Made by a program: the position numbers and the translations under genes. Below the pieces are notes generated by a model. It saw nothing but the letters and a program-made list of their open reading frames with translations. It did not search any database and was not told the origin of the DNA. A stretch of DNA of 16,035 nucleotides. Source: Betaproteobacteria bacterium. Lineage in GTDB: Bacteria > Pseudomonadota > Gammaproteobacteria > Burkholderiales > Burkholderiaceae. Each line of letters opens with the position of its first letter. Position 1 is the stretch's first letter. The stretch lies in assembly GCA_013205155.1 (NCBI GenBank), contig JABMMT010000083.1, positions 1 to 16,035 of the forward strand, given 5' to 3'. Shown one piece after another: positions 1 to 6,607 of the stretch.

Positions 1-404
1 ACTGCCTGGGTTTCTGCCAACACATCAATTTCGTAATCGCCACCCTTAACGTAAATATCTGGTCGGATTTTTTCAATCAGGCTTACTGGGGTTTGCTCAG
101 TAAACAAGATCGTCATATCGACACTTTCTAAAGCAGCTAATAAAGCCTGTCGATCTGCTTCAGAATTAATTGGCCTGTCATCACCCTTACCCAGCATCTT
201 GACTGAGGCATCCGAGTTCACGCCAATAACCAAGCTTGCACCTAAGGCGCGGGCCTGAGCCAAATAACTGGCATGGCCCCGATGAAGAATATCGAAGACG
301 CCATTGGTAAAAACGAGTGGTCTTGGAAGATTGACAATGCGAGCAAGTAACTGTTCTGGGGAGCAGACCTTGGACTCAAAAGAAGGGGGCGGCAAAGATG
401 TCAT
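1..404 (-). CDS. rfaE2: D-glycero-beta-D-manno-heptose 1-phosphate adenylyltransferase, 3' end beyond window edge
   Basis: This is the N-terminal 134 residues of a nucleotidyltransferase; the C-terminus lies off the left edge. It transfers AMP from ATP to heptose 1-phosphate to make ADP-heptose for the LPS inner core, in the cytosol. Reading the minus strand from the ATG at 404-402 gives MTSLPPPSFESK, then the cytidylyltransferase-fold signature TNGVFDILHRGH (about residues 33-44, HxGH class), the GVNSD segment (61-65) and the KGDDRPIN / VKGGDYE segments expected of the RfaE C-terminal domain. There is no ribokinase domain before it, so this is the stand-alone RfaE2 form rather than the bifunctional HldE of enterics. 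The ribosome-binding site is weak (TTGAGCT just before ATG). It diverges from the peroxidase operon. Family identity is confident; the start is likely. Confidence 0.9.
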   Translation of the reverse strand, partial: MTSLPPPSFESKVCSPEQLLARIVNLPRPLVFTNGVFDILHRGHASYLAQARALGASLVIGVNSDASVKMLGKGDDRPINSEADRQALLAALESVDMTILFTEQTPVSLIEKIRPDIYVKGGDYEIDVLAETQA

Positions 405-497
405 AGCTCAATCTTAATAGCAATGGATCGGAGCCTGTGATATTGCCTAGAATGTCTTAAACTTGTGGACTATTGACCCCATTAAATAAGGCGAAAA
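405..497. promoter_or_regulatory. divergent intergenic region between rfaE2 and the peroxidase operon
   Basis: These 93 bases are the only space available for the promoters of rfaE2 (minus) and the five-gene peroxidase/lipid operon (plus). A TAGAAT hexamer at 448-453 is a good match to a sigma-70 -10 box for the plus strand, but no convincing -35 box lies 16-18 bases upstream (GGATCG-like sequence at 425-430). I looked for a clear ECF/ChrR-type -35 (TGATCC) and saw only a partial resemblance. The ribosome-binding site of the peroxidase is AAGGCG at 488-493. No promoter assignment here is firm. Confidence 0.3.
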
Positions 498-1064
498 ATG
501 ATCCGCTTGTTGTTTGCATGGCTTTTGACCCTTTTTGCTTTTGCAATGGGCACTCACACTGTCAACGCCGCCACTAGTTGCAGTCCTTTGCTGTCTCAAA
601 CCTTTCCGCGCCTGCAAGACGAAGCGCCACAAAGCCTGTGCCAGTACCAAGGAAAGGTCATTTTGGTAGTCAATACAGCTAGCTACTGTGGGTTTACTAG
701 CCAATATGATGGCCTTGAAAAGGTTTATGCCAAATATAAAGACAAAGGATTGGTGGTGTTGGGCTTTCCTTCAAACGACTTTGGCCAGCAAGAACCTGGT
801 AGCAATAAAGAAATTGCTGATTTTTGCAAAAATACGTATGACGTCAAATTCCCAATGTTTGCCAAGAGCGCAGTTTCTGGCAGCACTCCTAACCCCCTCT
901 TTAAGGTATTGATTGCCAAAACAGGAACTACTCCAAAATGGAATTTCTACAAGTATCTGATTGACCGAAATGGCAATGTAGTGGACTCCTTCAACAGCAT
1001 GACTAAACCTACTAGCAACAGTATCACCAATGAGATTGAGAAACTTCTGAAGGAGAAGGTGTAG
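498..1064 (+). CDS. exported glutathione peroxidase family protein (atypical 2-Cys, probably thioredoxin-type)
   Basis: This 188-residue protein reduces hydrogen, organic or lipid hydroperoxides. Residues 1-24 form a signal peptide (hydrophobic LLFAWLLTLFAFAMG, cleavage near VNA|A), so the enzyme should act in the periplasm. The peroxidatic cysteine is C64 in NTASYCGFTSQ. The catalytic partners are Q98 in GQQEPGS and W148-N149 in KWNFYKYLID. C110 in IADFCKNTYD lies 46 residues after C64, the spacing of the resolving cysteine in thioredoxin-dependent family members such as yeast Gpx3 (C36/C82, from memory). Glutathione is therefore probably not the main reductant, despite the name. C28 and C48 in the mature N-terminus could form a structural disulfide. 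The gene heads the operon, and its stop codon shares one base with the GTG start of the FAD gene. RBS AAGGCG. Confidence 0.9.
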   Translation: MIRLLFAWLLTLFAFAMGTHTVNAATSCSPLLSQTFPRLQDEAPQSLCQYQGKVILVVNTASYCGFTSQYDGLEKVYAKYKDKGLVVLGFPSNDFGQQEPGSNKEIADFCKNTYDVKFPMFAKSAVSGSTPNPLFKVLIAKTGTTPKWNFYKYLIDRNGNVVDSFNSMTKPTSNSITNEIEKLLKEKV

Positions 1065-2452
1065 TGAGTAAAAAAAGAATTGCCATTATTGGTGCTGGCA
1101 TTTCTGGCCTAGGATGCGCTTATGCCCTAAGGCAACAACGAGATTTAGACATAACAGTTTATGAAGGTGGCGCCCACATCGGCGGCCATAGTAATACAGT
1201 CAATTTCAAGCACAAGGTAGGTAAGAAAGAAATTGTGCATGGGGTTGATACAGGCTTCTTAGTATTTAATCGCAAAACATATCCACGACTAGTAAGGCTT
1301 TTTGAAGAAATTCAAGTGCCTATTGCGCTCTCGGAAATGTCATTCTCAGTTTCGATAGACGCCTCTGAAAAATCTCATAAACCTAAAACAATTGAATGGG
1401 CAGGCAATGATCTCAACTCCTTCTTTGGTCAAAGATCGAACCTCTTATCTTTCTCTTTTTGGAGGATGGCTTTTGACATTCTGCGTTTCAATCGTCTGGC
1501 TACTCAATTGGCAAATGACCAAATTGAAGCTGGCCACCTTTACGCCGAACCAGATGAAACAATCGCCAATTTTCTAGACCGAAACCGGTTCAGCCAAAGC
1601 TTTAAAGAAAATTATTTTTTACCGATGATTGGTGCAATCTGGTCGTGCTCTGTCGAACAGATGCTGGAGTTTCCTATTCGGACAATGGTGCGATTTTGCC
1701 ATAATCATGGCTTGCTACAAATCCAAAATCGCCCTCAATGGCTAACTGTTCAAGGTGGGTCACGTGAGTATGTAAAACGGCTTGTAGCGGCCCTAGAAAA
1801 ACATCAAGTCACCATTCATCGTAAAGCTGTTCTACGAGTCAATGCTAGCAATGACAGCGCCGCGCAATCTGAAGTTATCACAGAGTCTGGATCAGCCTGG
1901 TTTGATGAAGTGGTGATGGCCTGTCATAGCGACCAATCTCTCGAACTATTGCATGGCATACATCAGGATGCAAAAAATATTCTTGCCGCCATCCCTTATC
2001 AAAAAAATCGGGCGATTTTACATACAGACATTCAGTTTTTACCTGCGGTAAAGCGTTGTTGGGCTGCCTGGAATTACACTGCTAAATCTGGCGCAATGCC
2101 ATCAGCAAAACAATATGTGAGCGTGAACTATCTCATTAATCGTTTGCAGCCCCTACCACCTGAATTGAAAGATCTGCAAATTATTGTGAGTCTCAATCCA
2201 CAAACAGATCCTGATCCAAAGTTAGTGCATCAAGAAATTCGTTACGCTCACCCCGTATTTGATATGGGCGCTATTCAAGCACAAAAAGAGCTGCCACTTA
2301 TACAAGGGAACTCATCTATTTGGTATTGTGGCGCTTGGACTGGATTTGGATTTCATGAAGATGGATTGCGTTCGGGCGAGTTGGTAGCTGAGGCCTTATT
2401 AGAAAGTCTACGCTCACCAGTGAAACATAGCCCCAAACAAGATGCTCAATAA
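1064..2452 (+). CDS. FAD-dependent amine-oxidase-like oxidoreductase of a lipid-modification cluster
   Basis: This is a 462-residue flavoprotein. The N-terminus holds a Rossmann FAD-binding motif GAGISG (residues 10-15), an acidic residue E34 after the second beta strand, and GGHSNT (40-45). The C-terminus has the second flavin-contact motif around YCGAWTGFGFHEDGLRSGE. These are features of the NAD(P)/FAD amine-oxidase superfamily member that habitually sits next to DUF1365 and cyclopropane-synthase-like genes. The substrate is not known; a role as desaturase or oxidoreductase on a methylated or unsaturated acyl chain is inference from neighbours. The start is GTG at 1064, preceded by a strong RBS (AGGAGAAGG, 1051-1059) and overlapping the peroxidase stop by one base. 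Its stop codon directly abuts the next ATG. No signal peptide is visible, so it should be cytosolic or peripheral to the inner membrane. Confidence 0.85.
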   Translation: MSKKRIAIIGAGISGLGCAYALRQQRDLDITVYEGGAHIGGHSNTVNFKHKVGKKEIVHGVDTGFLVFNRKTYPRLVRLFEEIQVPIALSEMSFSVSIDASEKSHKPKTIEWAGNDLNSFFGQRSNLLSFSFWRMAFDILRFNRLATQLANDQIEAGHLYAEPDETIANFLDRNRFSQSFKENYFLPMIGAIWSCSVEQMLEFPIRTMVRFCHNHGLLQIQNRPQWLTVQGGSREYVKRLVAALEKHQVTIHRKAVLRVNASNDSAAQSEVITESGSAWFDEVVMACHSDQSLELLHGIHQDAKNILAAIPYQKNRAILHTDIQFLPAVKRCWAAWNYTAKSGAMPSAKQYVSVNYLINRLQPLPPELKDLQIIVSLNPQTDPDPKLVHQEIRYAHPVFDMGAIQAQKELPLIQGNSSIWYCGAWTGFGFHEDGLRSGELVAEALLESLRSPVKHSPKQDAQ

Positions 2453-3238
2453 ATGAATCTGCCAAAGATTAATTTTGGGGTAGTAAAGCATAGCCGCTTT
2501 CGTCCTGCGCGCAATGCCTTTGGATACGGTGTATTCACTGTCTCAATTCCTATGCGGGCTAGAAGTGCAAATCCTAGCCTACTCAGCGATTGCGGTCTGA
2601 AGGATAACCGCCGAGGATTGATCTCCTTCTTTGACAAGGATCATGGTCAAGGAAAAACAAATAGTCTTGCGTGGATTGAAAACCTTTTACATGAAAATCA
2701 GGTACCCAATGTTGATGGAGAAATTTGGTTACAAACCTTTCCCAGAGTTTTAGGCTACGTATTTAACCCTGTCAGCTTTTGGATCTGTACTCGCACCAAT
2801 GGACAGGTACAAGCAGTACTCGCAGAGGTGAATAATACTTTTGGAGAACGGCATTGTTACTTACTATATAAGGATTCTGGTGAGGCCCTGCATTCTGGAG
2901 CGACACTGACCAGCAAAAAAGTATTTCATGTTTCTCCTTTCTGCGAGATCCGCGGGGAATACCACTTCCGCTTCCTATTTCCCAATGAGAGTAACTCAGG
3001 TCGCCACTCTGTTTACCGTATTGAACTCCATGAAGATGGACGCCCTTTGATCAACACCAGCATTAGTGGGCAAAGTCGCCCGCTTAGTCGTGCTAATCTC
3101 TATTTAGCTTTTATCAGGTATCCCTTAATGAGCTTGGGCGTTATTTTCCGCATCCACTGGCAGGCATTGAAACTGTGGCTCAAAGGTGTACCCTTCATCT
3201 CGAAACCTAAACCTCCTGAATTTGAAATTAGCCGATGA
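2453..3238 (+). CDS. DUF1365 domain-containing protein
   Basis: This 261-residue protein belongs to DUF1365, whose biochemical role is unsettled. Family landmarks seen in order are KHSRFRPARNAFGYGVF near the N-terminus, FFDKDHG (about 59-65), TFPRVLGYVFNPVSFWIC (about 92-109), AEVNNTFGERHCYLL and KVFHVSPFCEIRGEYHFRF. The conserved His, Asp, Arg and Asn residues in these blocks look enzymatic, but no reaction can be assigned. The C-terminal segment (LMSLGVIFRIHWQALKLWLKG) is amphipathic or hydrophobic and could touch the membrane. The ATG follows the upstream stop with no gap, and the stop overlaps the methyltransferase start as ATGA, so translation is probably coupled on both sides. Family assignment is confident; function is open. 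Confidence 0.88.
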   Translation: MNLPKINFGVVKHSRFRPARNAFGYGVFTVSIPMRARSANPSLLSDCGLKDNRRGLISFFDKDHGQGKTNSLAWIENLLHENQVPNVDGEIWLQTFPRVLGYVFNPVSFWICTRTNGQVQAVLAEVNNTFGERHCYLLYKDSGEALHSGATLTSKKVFHVSPFCEIRGEYHFRFLFPNESNSGRHSVYRIELHEDGRPLINTSISGQSRPLSRANLYLAFIRYPLMSLGVIFRIHWQALKLWLKGVPFISKPKPPEFEISR

Positions 3239-4524
3239 ATCGCCCTGGACAATCATTACTCTCTCGTTTGAATTTTGCTCGACCAAAAGCAAAGTCATCC
3301 AAACAATATCGATTTAGCGTTGAAGCTCTATTGAAATTACTCTCACAGTTGCGTAGCGGCCATCTGAAAATCATCTTGCCAAATAACGAAAGAAAAGAGT
3401 TTGGTAACCTTTCTGATGCACTACATGCAGAAATTCAGATTACAGATTGGTCCGTATTCAAGCAAGTCATGTCTCATGGCGATATCGGCTTTGCTGAAAG
3501 CTATATCCGCGGGCAATGGAATACTCCCGACCTGAAGGCTCTTCTAGAGCTCGCCATTCGCAATCGGACTATTCTAGAAAAAGCCATTTATGGAAACTGG
3601 TATGGCTCGATTTTCTATCGCCTCAAACATTGGCTACGAGACAATACCAAATCTGGTAGCCGTAAGAATATTCAAGCACACTACGACTTAGGGAATGCCT
3701 TTTACACTTTATGGCTTGATCCCACGATGAGTTATTCGAGCGCTTGGTTTTCTGAAAGTGAGAATCAGTCACTTGCAGAGGCACAGCGAGCAAAAATTGG
3801 ACGTATTCTCGACTCGATTGGTTCAAAAGAATCAGAGCACATTCTGGAAATCGGTTGTGGCTGGGGCGGGGTGATGGAGGAGGCACTGCATAGTAATATT
3901 GCCATCACAGGTTTAACTCTTTCTACTGAACAAAAAGTGTTTGCGGATTTACGCTTAAAAAATATTCAAGCAAGTCGTAAACAAGCTCCAGCATTTGAAG
4001 TTCGTCTACAGGACTATCGAGACTGCCAAGAACAGTTCGATGGAATCGTCTCTGTTGAAATGTTTGAGGCCGTTGGCGAAAAGCATTGGCCAGAATATTT
4101 TCAAACTATTGCTAAACGCCTTAAAGCCGGCCGTAAAGCTTGTATTCAAACTATTGTGATTGCTGAAGAATTTTTTGAACGCTATCGACATAGCACTGAC
4201 TTTATTCAGCAATACGTATTTCCAGGCGGAATGCTTCCTTCACGAGCCAGCTTCCGAGAAAGTGCGGCGCAAGCTGGCCTTAAGGTAGAAGCTGAATTTG
4301 CTTTTGGTACTGATTACGCTAAAACGCTCTGCATCTGGAGAGATGACTTTAATCAAAAACTTCAAGAGGTACGTCAACTCGGATTTGATGAGGCTTTTAT
4401 TCGACTTTGGAATTTCTACCTCATGTATTGCTCCGCAGGATTCTCAGAGCGTAATATCGATGTCGTACAATTTACTTTGAGCCATGAAGCTCCCACAAAC
4501 TCGGGTAAAGCCCTCAGCGCATGA
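3235..4524 (+). CDS. cyclopropane-fatty-acid-synthase family SAM-dependent methyltransferase
   Basis: This 429-residue enzyme should transfer a methyl (or methylene) group from SAM to an unsaturated acyl chain of a phospholipid. An N-terminal domain (about 25-130) is followed by the family block NIQAHYDLGNAFYTLWLD (145-162), SAM motif I LEIGCGWGG (204-212), RLQDYRD (257-263), VSVEMFEAVGEKHWPEYF (272-289), TDFIQQYVFPGG (321-332) and LWNFYLMYCSAGF (391-403). Compared with E. coli Cfa (residues recalled from the crystal structure), the bicarbonate-pocket Glu and Tyr are kept (E278, Y361), but the Cys is Ser169 and the His is Gln305. It may therefore act as a plain methyltransferase rather than a cyclopropane synthase; that is inference. 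It overlaps both neighbours by ATGA (4 bases). Confidence 0.9.
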   Translation: MNRPGQSLLSRLNFARPKAKSSKQYRFSVEALLKLLSQLRSGHLKIILPNNERKEFGNLSDALHAEIQITDWSVFKQVMSHGDIGFAESYIRGQWNTPDLKALLELAIRNRTILEKAIYGNWYGSIFYRLKHWLRDNTKSGSRKNIQAHYDLGNAFYTLWLDPTMSYSSAWFSESENQSLAEAQRAKIGRILDSIGSKESEHILEIGCGWGGVMEEALHSNIAITGLTLSTEQKVFADLRLKNIQASRKQAPAFEVRLQDYRDCQEQFDGIVSVEMFEAVGEKHWPEYFQTIAKRLKAGRKACIQTIVIAEEFFERYRHSTDFIQQYVFPGGMLPSRASFRESAAQAGLKVEAEFAFGTDYAKTLCIWRDDFNQKLQEVRQLGFDEAFIRLWNFYLMYCSAGFSERNIDVVQFTLSHEAPTNSGKALSA

Positions 4525-5297
4525 AGCAACTAGGTATCGATCACTTCTCTGGCAAACGCGTTTGGATCATTGGCGCTTCTAGCGGCATTGGTGAAGCATG
4601 TGCCAAGGCTTTAATTCAAAAAGGGGCTAAGGTTGCACTTTCAAGCCGCAGGGTTGAGCGCCTTCAAAAGATAGCAAACTTTGCGCCCGCAGAGCAGACA
4701 TTAATTCTTCCCGTCGATGTAACCCAAGATGATCAAATTAATACTGGCTATCAAAAGATGATTCAAGCTTGGGGTGGCATTGATTTGCTACTTTTTGTTT
4801 CAGGGGTTTATGTGCCCTTGCGTGCCGATAACTTTGATATCAAAACTGCCGAGCAGACGATTGACGCTAATCTTTTAGGCCCCATGAGAGCAGTAGCAGC
4901 TGTTTTACCTCGTATGCTTCAAGAGCGCGCTGGGCACATTGCTATAGTAGGAAGTGTTGCTGGTTATAGTGGATTACCAAAGGCCTTAGCTTATGGGCCA
5001 AGTAAAGCTGCGATTATTAATTTTTGTGAAACCTTATATTACGACTTATTACCCCAGGGTATCAGTGTACATATGATCTCACCGGGGTTTGTTGCTACTG
5101 AAGCCACAGCTCAAAATGATTTTGAAATGCCAGCATTAATTACTGCTGAAGAGGCTACAAGCGAAATATTATCTGGCATTCAAAAAGGTGAGTTTGATAT
5201 TCACTTTCCGAAACGGTTTTCAGGATTCTTAAAATTTCTCAGAATCCTGCCGTATCCACTCTACTTTTGGATTATCCGTCGCTTTGTAAAAATCTGA
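4521..5297 (+). CDS. short-chain dehydrogenase/reductase with hydrophobic C-terminal tail
   Basis: This is a 258-residue classical SDR. The cofactor motif is GASSGIG (residues 18-24), followed by VDVT (65-68), N116, the catalytic serine S145 in VGSVAG, and Y158/K162 in YGPSK. The usual NAG motif after beta-4 is replaced by VSG (93-95). A basic residue run (SSRRVERL, about 41-48) after beta-2 points to NADP(H) preference. The last about 24 residues are basic and hydrophobic (LKFLRILPYPLYFWIIRRF), suggesting anchoring to the inner face of the membrane, which fits a lipid-linked substrate. It starts within the upstream stop codon (ATGA), making it the last gene of the five-gene operon. It converges on dsbA with only 23 bases between the stops and no clear terminator hairpin. 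The exact substrate is unknown. Confidence 0.85.
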   Translation: MKQLGIDHFSGKRVWIIGASSGIGEACAKALIQKGAKVALSSRRVERLQKIANFAPAEQTLILPVDVTQDDQINTGYQKMIQAWGGIDLLLFVSGVYVPLRADNFDIKTAEQTIDANLLGPMRAVAAVLPRMLQERAGHIAIVGSVAGYSGLPKALAYGPSKAAIINFCETLYYDLLPQGISVHMISPGFVATEATAQNDFEMPALITAEEATSEILSGIQKGEFDIHFPKRFSGFLKFLRILPYPLYFWIIRRFVKI

Positions 5298-5320
5298 GTA
5301 GGTTTGTAAATCAACAAGCT

Positions 5321-5965
5321 TTACTTGTATTTATCTTTACGAATCTTTTCTTCAAGGTAATCCATCACCCCAATAGCTTTAGCCTTGGTGCCAGCAATAG
5401 ATGGGGAAGTAACGTATTTACCTTGCATCACCATGGTTGGCACGCCATCAATGCGATAGGCGTCAGCTAACTGCCTAGCCGCACGGGCTTTTGAAGTTAC
5501 TGCAAATGAGCGATAAGTAGCCAAGAAAGTATTGCGATCAATACCCTGAGAAGCAGCCCAATCAGCAATTTCTGATTCTGTTAATAAGCGCTTATTTTCT
5601 TTATGCATGGCGTACATCACTTTTTCATGCAGGGCGTCGCCTTTACCAAGAGCTTCAAGCGTATAGAAGAGTTGGCTATGGGGCATAAAGTCATCCCGAA
5701 AAGCAACTGGAACTCTTTTGAAAACAACATCTTTAGGCTGACGTTTCGCCCAACTAATCAACTCAGGCTCAAAGTCATAACAATGGGGGCATCCATACCA
5801 AAAGAATTCAATGACCTCTACTTTTCCCTTAGTTTCAACTGGCTGAGGAATCGGAAGAATGCGGTAGTCAAAACCTTCTTCAATTTTTTGACCTTGTGCA
5901 AGCACAGCCCCACTTAAACAGATGAAGGCGAATAAGGTGAAGATTCTTTTGCTAAATGAAATCAT
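5321..5965 (-). CDS. dsbA: periplasmic thiol:disulfide interchange protein DsbA
   Basis: This 214-residue protein introduces disulfides into exported proteins and is itself reoxidised by DsbB in the classical pathway. Residues 1-23 are a signal peptide (KRIFTLFAFICLSGAVLA, cleavage before QGQK). The active site is C59-P-H-C62 in FFWYGCPHCYDFEP, the canonical DsbA dipeptide. The cis-proline loop is GVPT (174-177, Pro176). The alpha-helical insertion between these matches the family, and overall length is normal. Its ATG overlaps the stop of the SPOR gene (ATGA, 5962-5965), so the two are translationally coupled. The exported peroxidase about 4.3 kb away carries paired cysteines and might be a substrate, but nothing in the sequence shows this. 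Confidence 0.95.
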   Translation of the reverse strand: MISFSKRIFTLFAFICLSGAVLAQGQKIEEGFDYRILPIPQPVETKGKVEVIEFFWYGCPHCYDFEPELISWAKRQPKDVVFKRVPVAFRDDFMPHSQLFYTLEALGKGDALHEKVMYAMHKENKRLLTESEIADWAASQGIDRNTFLATYRSFAVTSKARAARQLADAYRIDGVPTMVMQGKYVTSPSIAGTKAKAIGVMDYLEEKIRKDKYK

Positions 5966-6570
5966 GGTTTACTAGATTTAATAAGGGTTGGTTTGATACC
6001 CATGACATTTAACTTATCACGCATGGAATTTGTTTCTTCAGAACTACCATAAGGCCCAATACGAACTCGCCACAAGGTATTACCTTCGCTCGTGACTTCG
6101 CTCAACAGAACCTGAATACCTTGCATTGCCAAAGTCGCTTTTTGTGCATCAGCATCAGCTCGCTTCACAAATGCACCAATTTGAAGATAGTACTGCGCAT
6201 CTGATTTTCCTGCTGGCACTGATAAAGTCTCAGTTGACTTCTTACTATTGAGTAAATCGCTAATAGGATCTGGCCCAGAATTGGTAGAAGACCTACCCTG
6301 CAAAGGCTTATTCAAGTCTACAGGTTCGGTAGGAACGGTAGTTTCTCCTTCGGCAGGAGGGGGAGTGGGCTTAATAATATTGAGCGGCAAATTAGGTGCG
6401 CGCATCCCAGGTCTTTCTTGGGGGGGATTTTTAGAAAGATAAAAAGCAATCACAAAAGCAATTCCTAAACCTACCCCTAGGCCTAGAATAAAACCTAAAA
6501 TAGTACCGCCGAATTGAGTATTACTACTCACGTGCTTACTGAGGCCATTTTGCTGATTCGGTTTTTTCAT
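5962..6570 (-). CDS. SPOR-domain inner-membrane protein (FtsN-like topology)
   Basis: This is a 202-residue bitopic protein. A short cytosolic N-terminus (1-20) is followed by one glycine-rich membrane helix (about 21-44, LGFILGLGVGLGIAFVIAFYL). A proline-rich periplasmic linker (48-120) leads to a C-terminal SPOR domain (about 126-200) with the YYLQIGAFVKRADAD and WRVRIGPYGS blocks. SPOR domains bind denuded-glycan septal peptidoglycan, so a role in cell division or envelope remodelling is likely. The topology is that of FtsN, but short linear FtsN motifs cannot be confirmed by eye, so no symbol is given. The RBS is GAGGAAATT just before ATG 6570-6568. It follows argS by 37 bases and overlaps dsbA by 4. 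An argS / SPOR / dsbA order is familiar in related betaproteobacteria (from memory). Confidence 0.88.
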   Translation of the reverse strand: MKKPNQQNGLSKHVSSNTQFGGTILGFILGLGVGLGIAFVIAFYLSKNPPQERPGMRAPNLPLNIIKPTPPPAEGETTVPTEPVDLNKPLQGRSSTNSGPDPISDLLNSKKSTETLSVPAGKSDAQYYLQIGAFVKRADADAQKATLAMQGIQVLLSEVTSEGNTLWRVRIGPYGSSEETNSMRDKLNVMGIKPTLIKSSKP

Positions 6571-6607
6571 AATTTCCTCATCTTACATGTCACTTCATAA
6601 GCAGTCA

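Noticed and set aside
405..497. ECF/ChrR-type promoter before the peroxidase operon
   Set aside because: Expected from related clusters, but no clear TGATCC -35 with a matching -10 is present; only a partial GGATCG.
5298..5320. Intrinsic terminator between the SDR gene and dsbA
   Set aside because: Only a 4-base TTGT/ACAA inverted repeat, with no GC stem or T-tract.
6420..6426. Run of seven G (C on the coding strand) in the SPOR gene, a possible phase-variable tract
   Set aside because: It simply encodes Asn-Pro-Pro in a proline-rich linker, the frame is intact, and seven is short for slippage-based switching.
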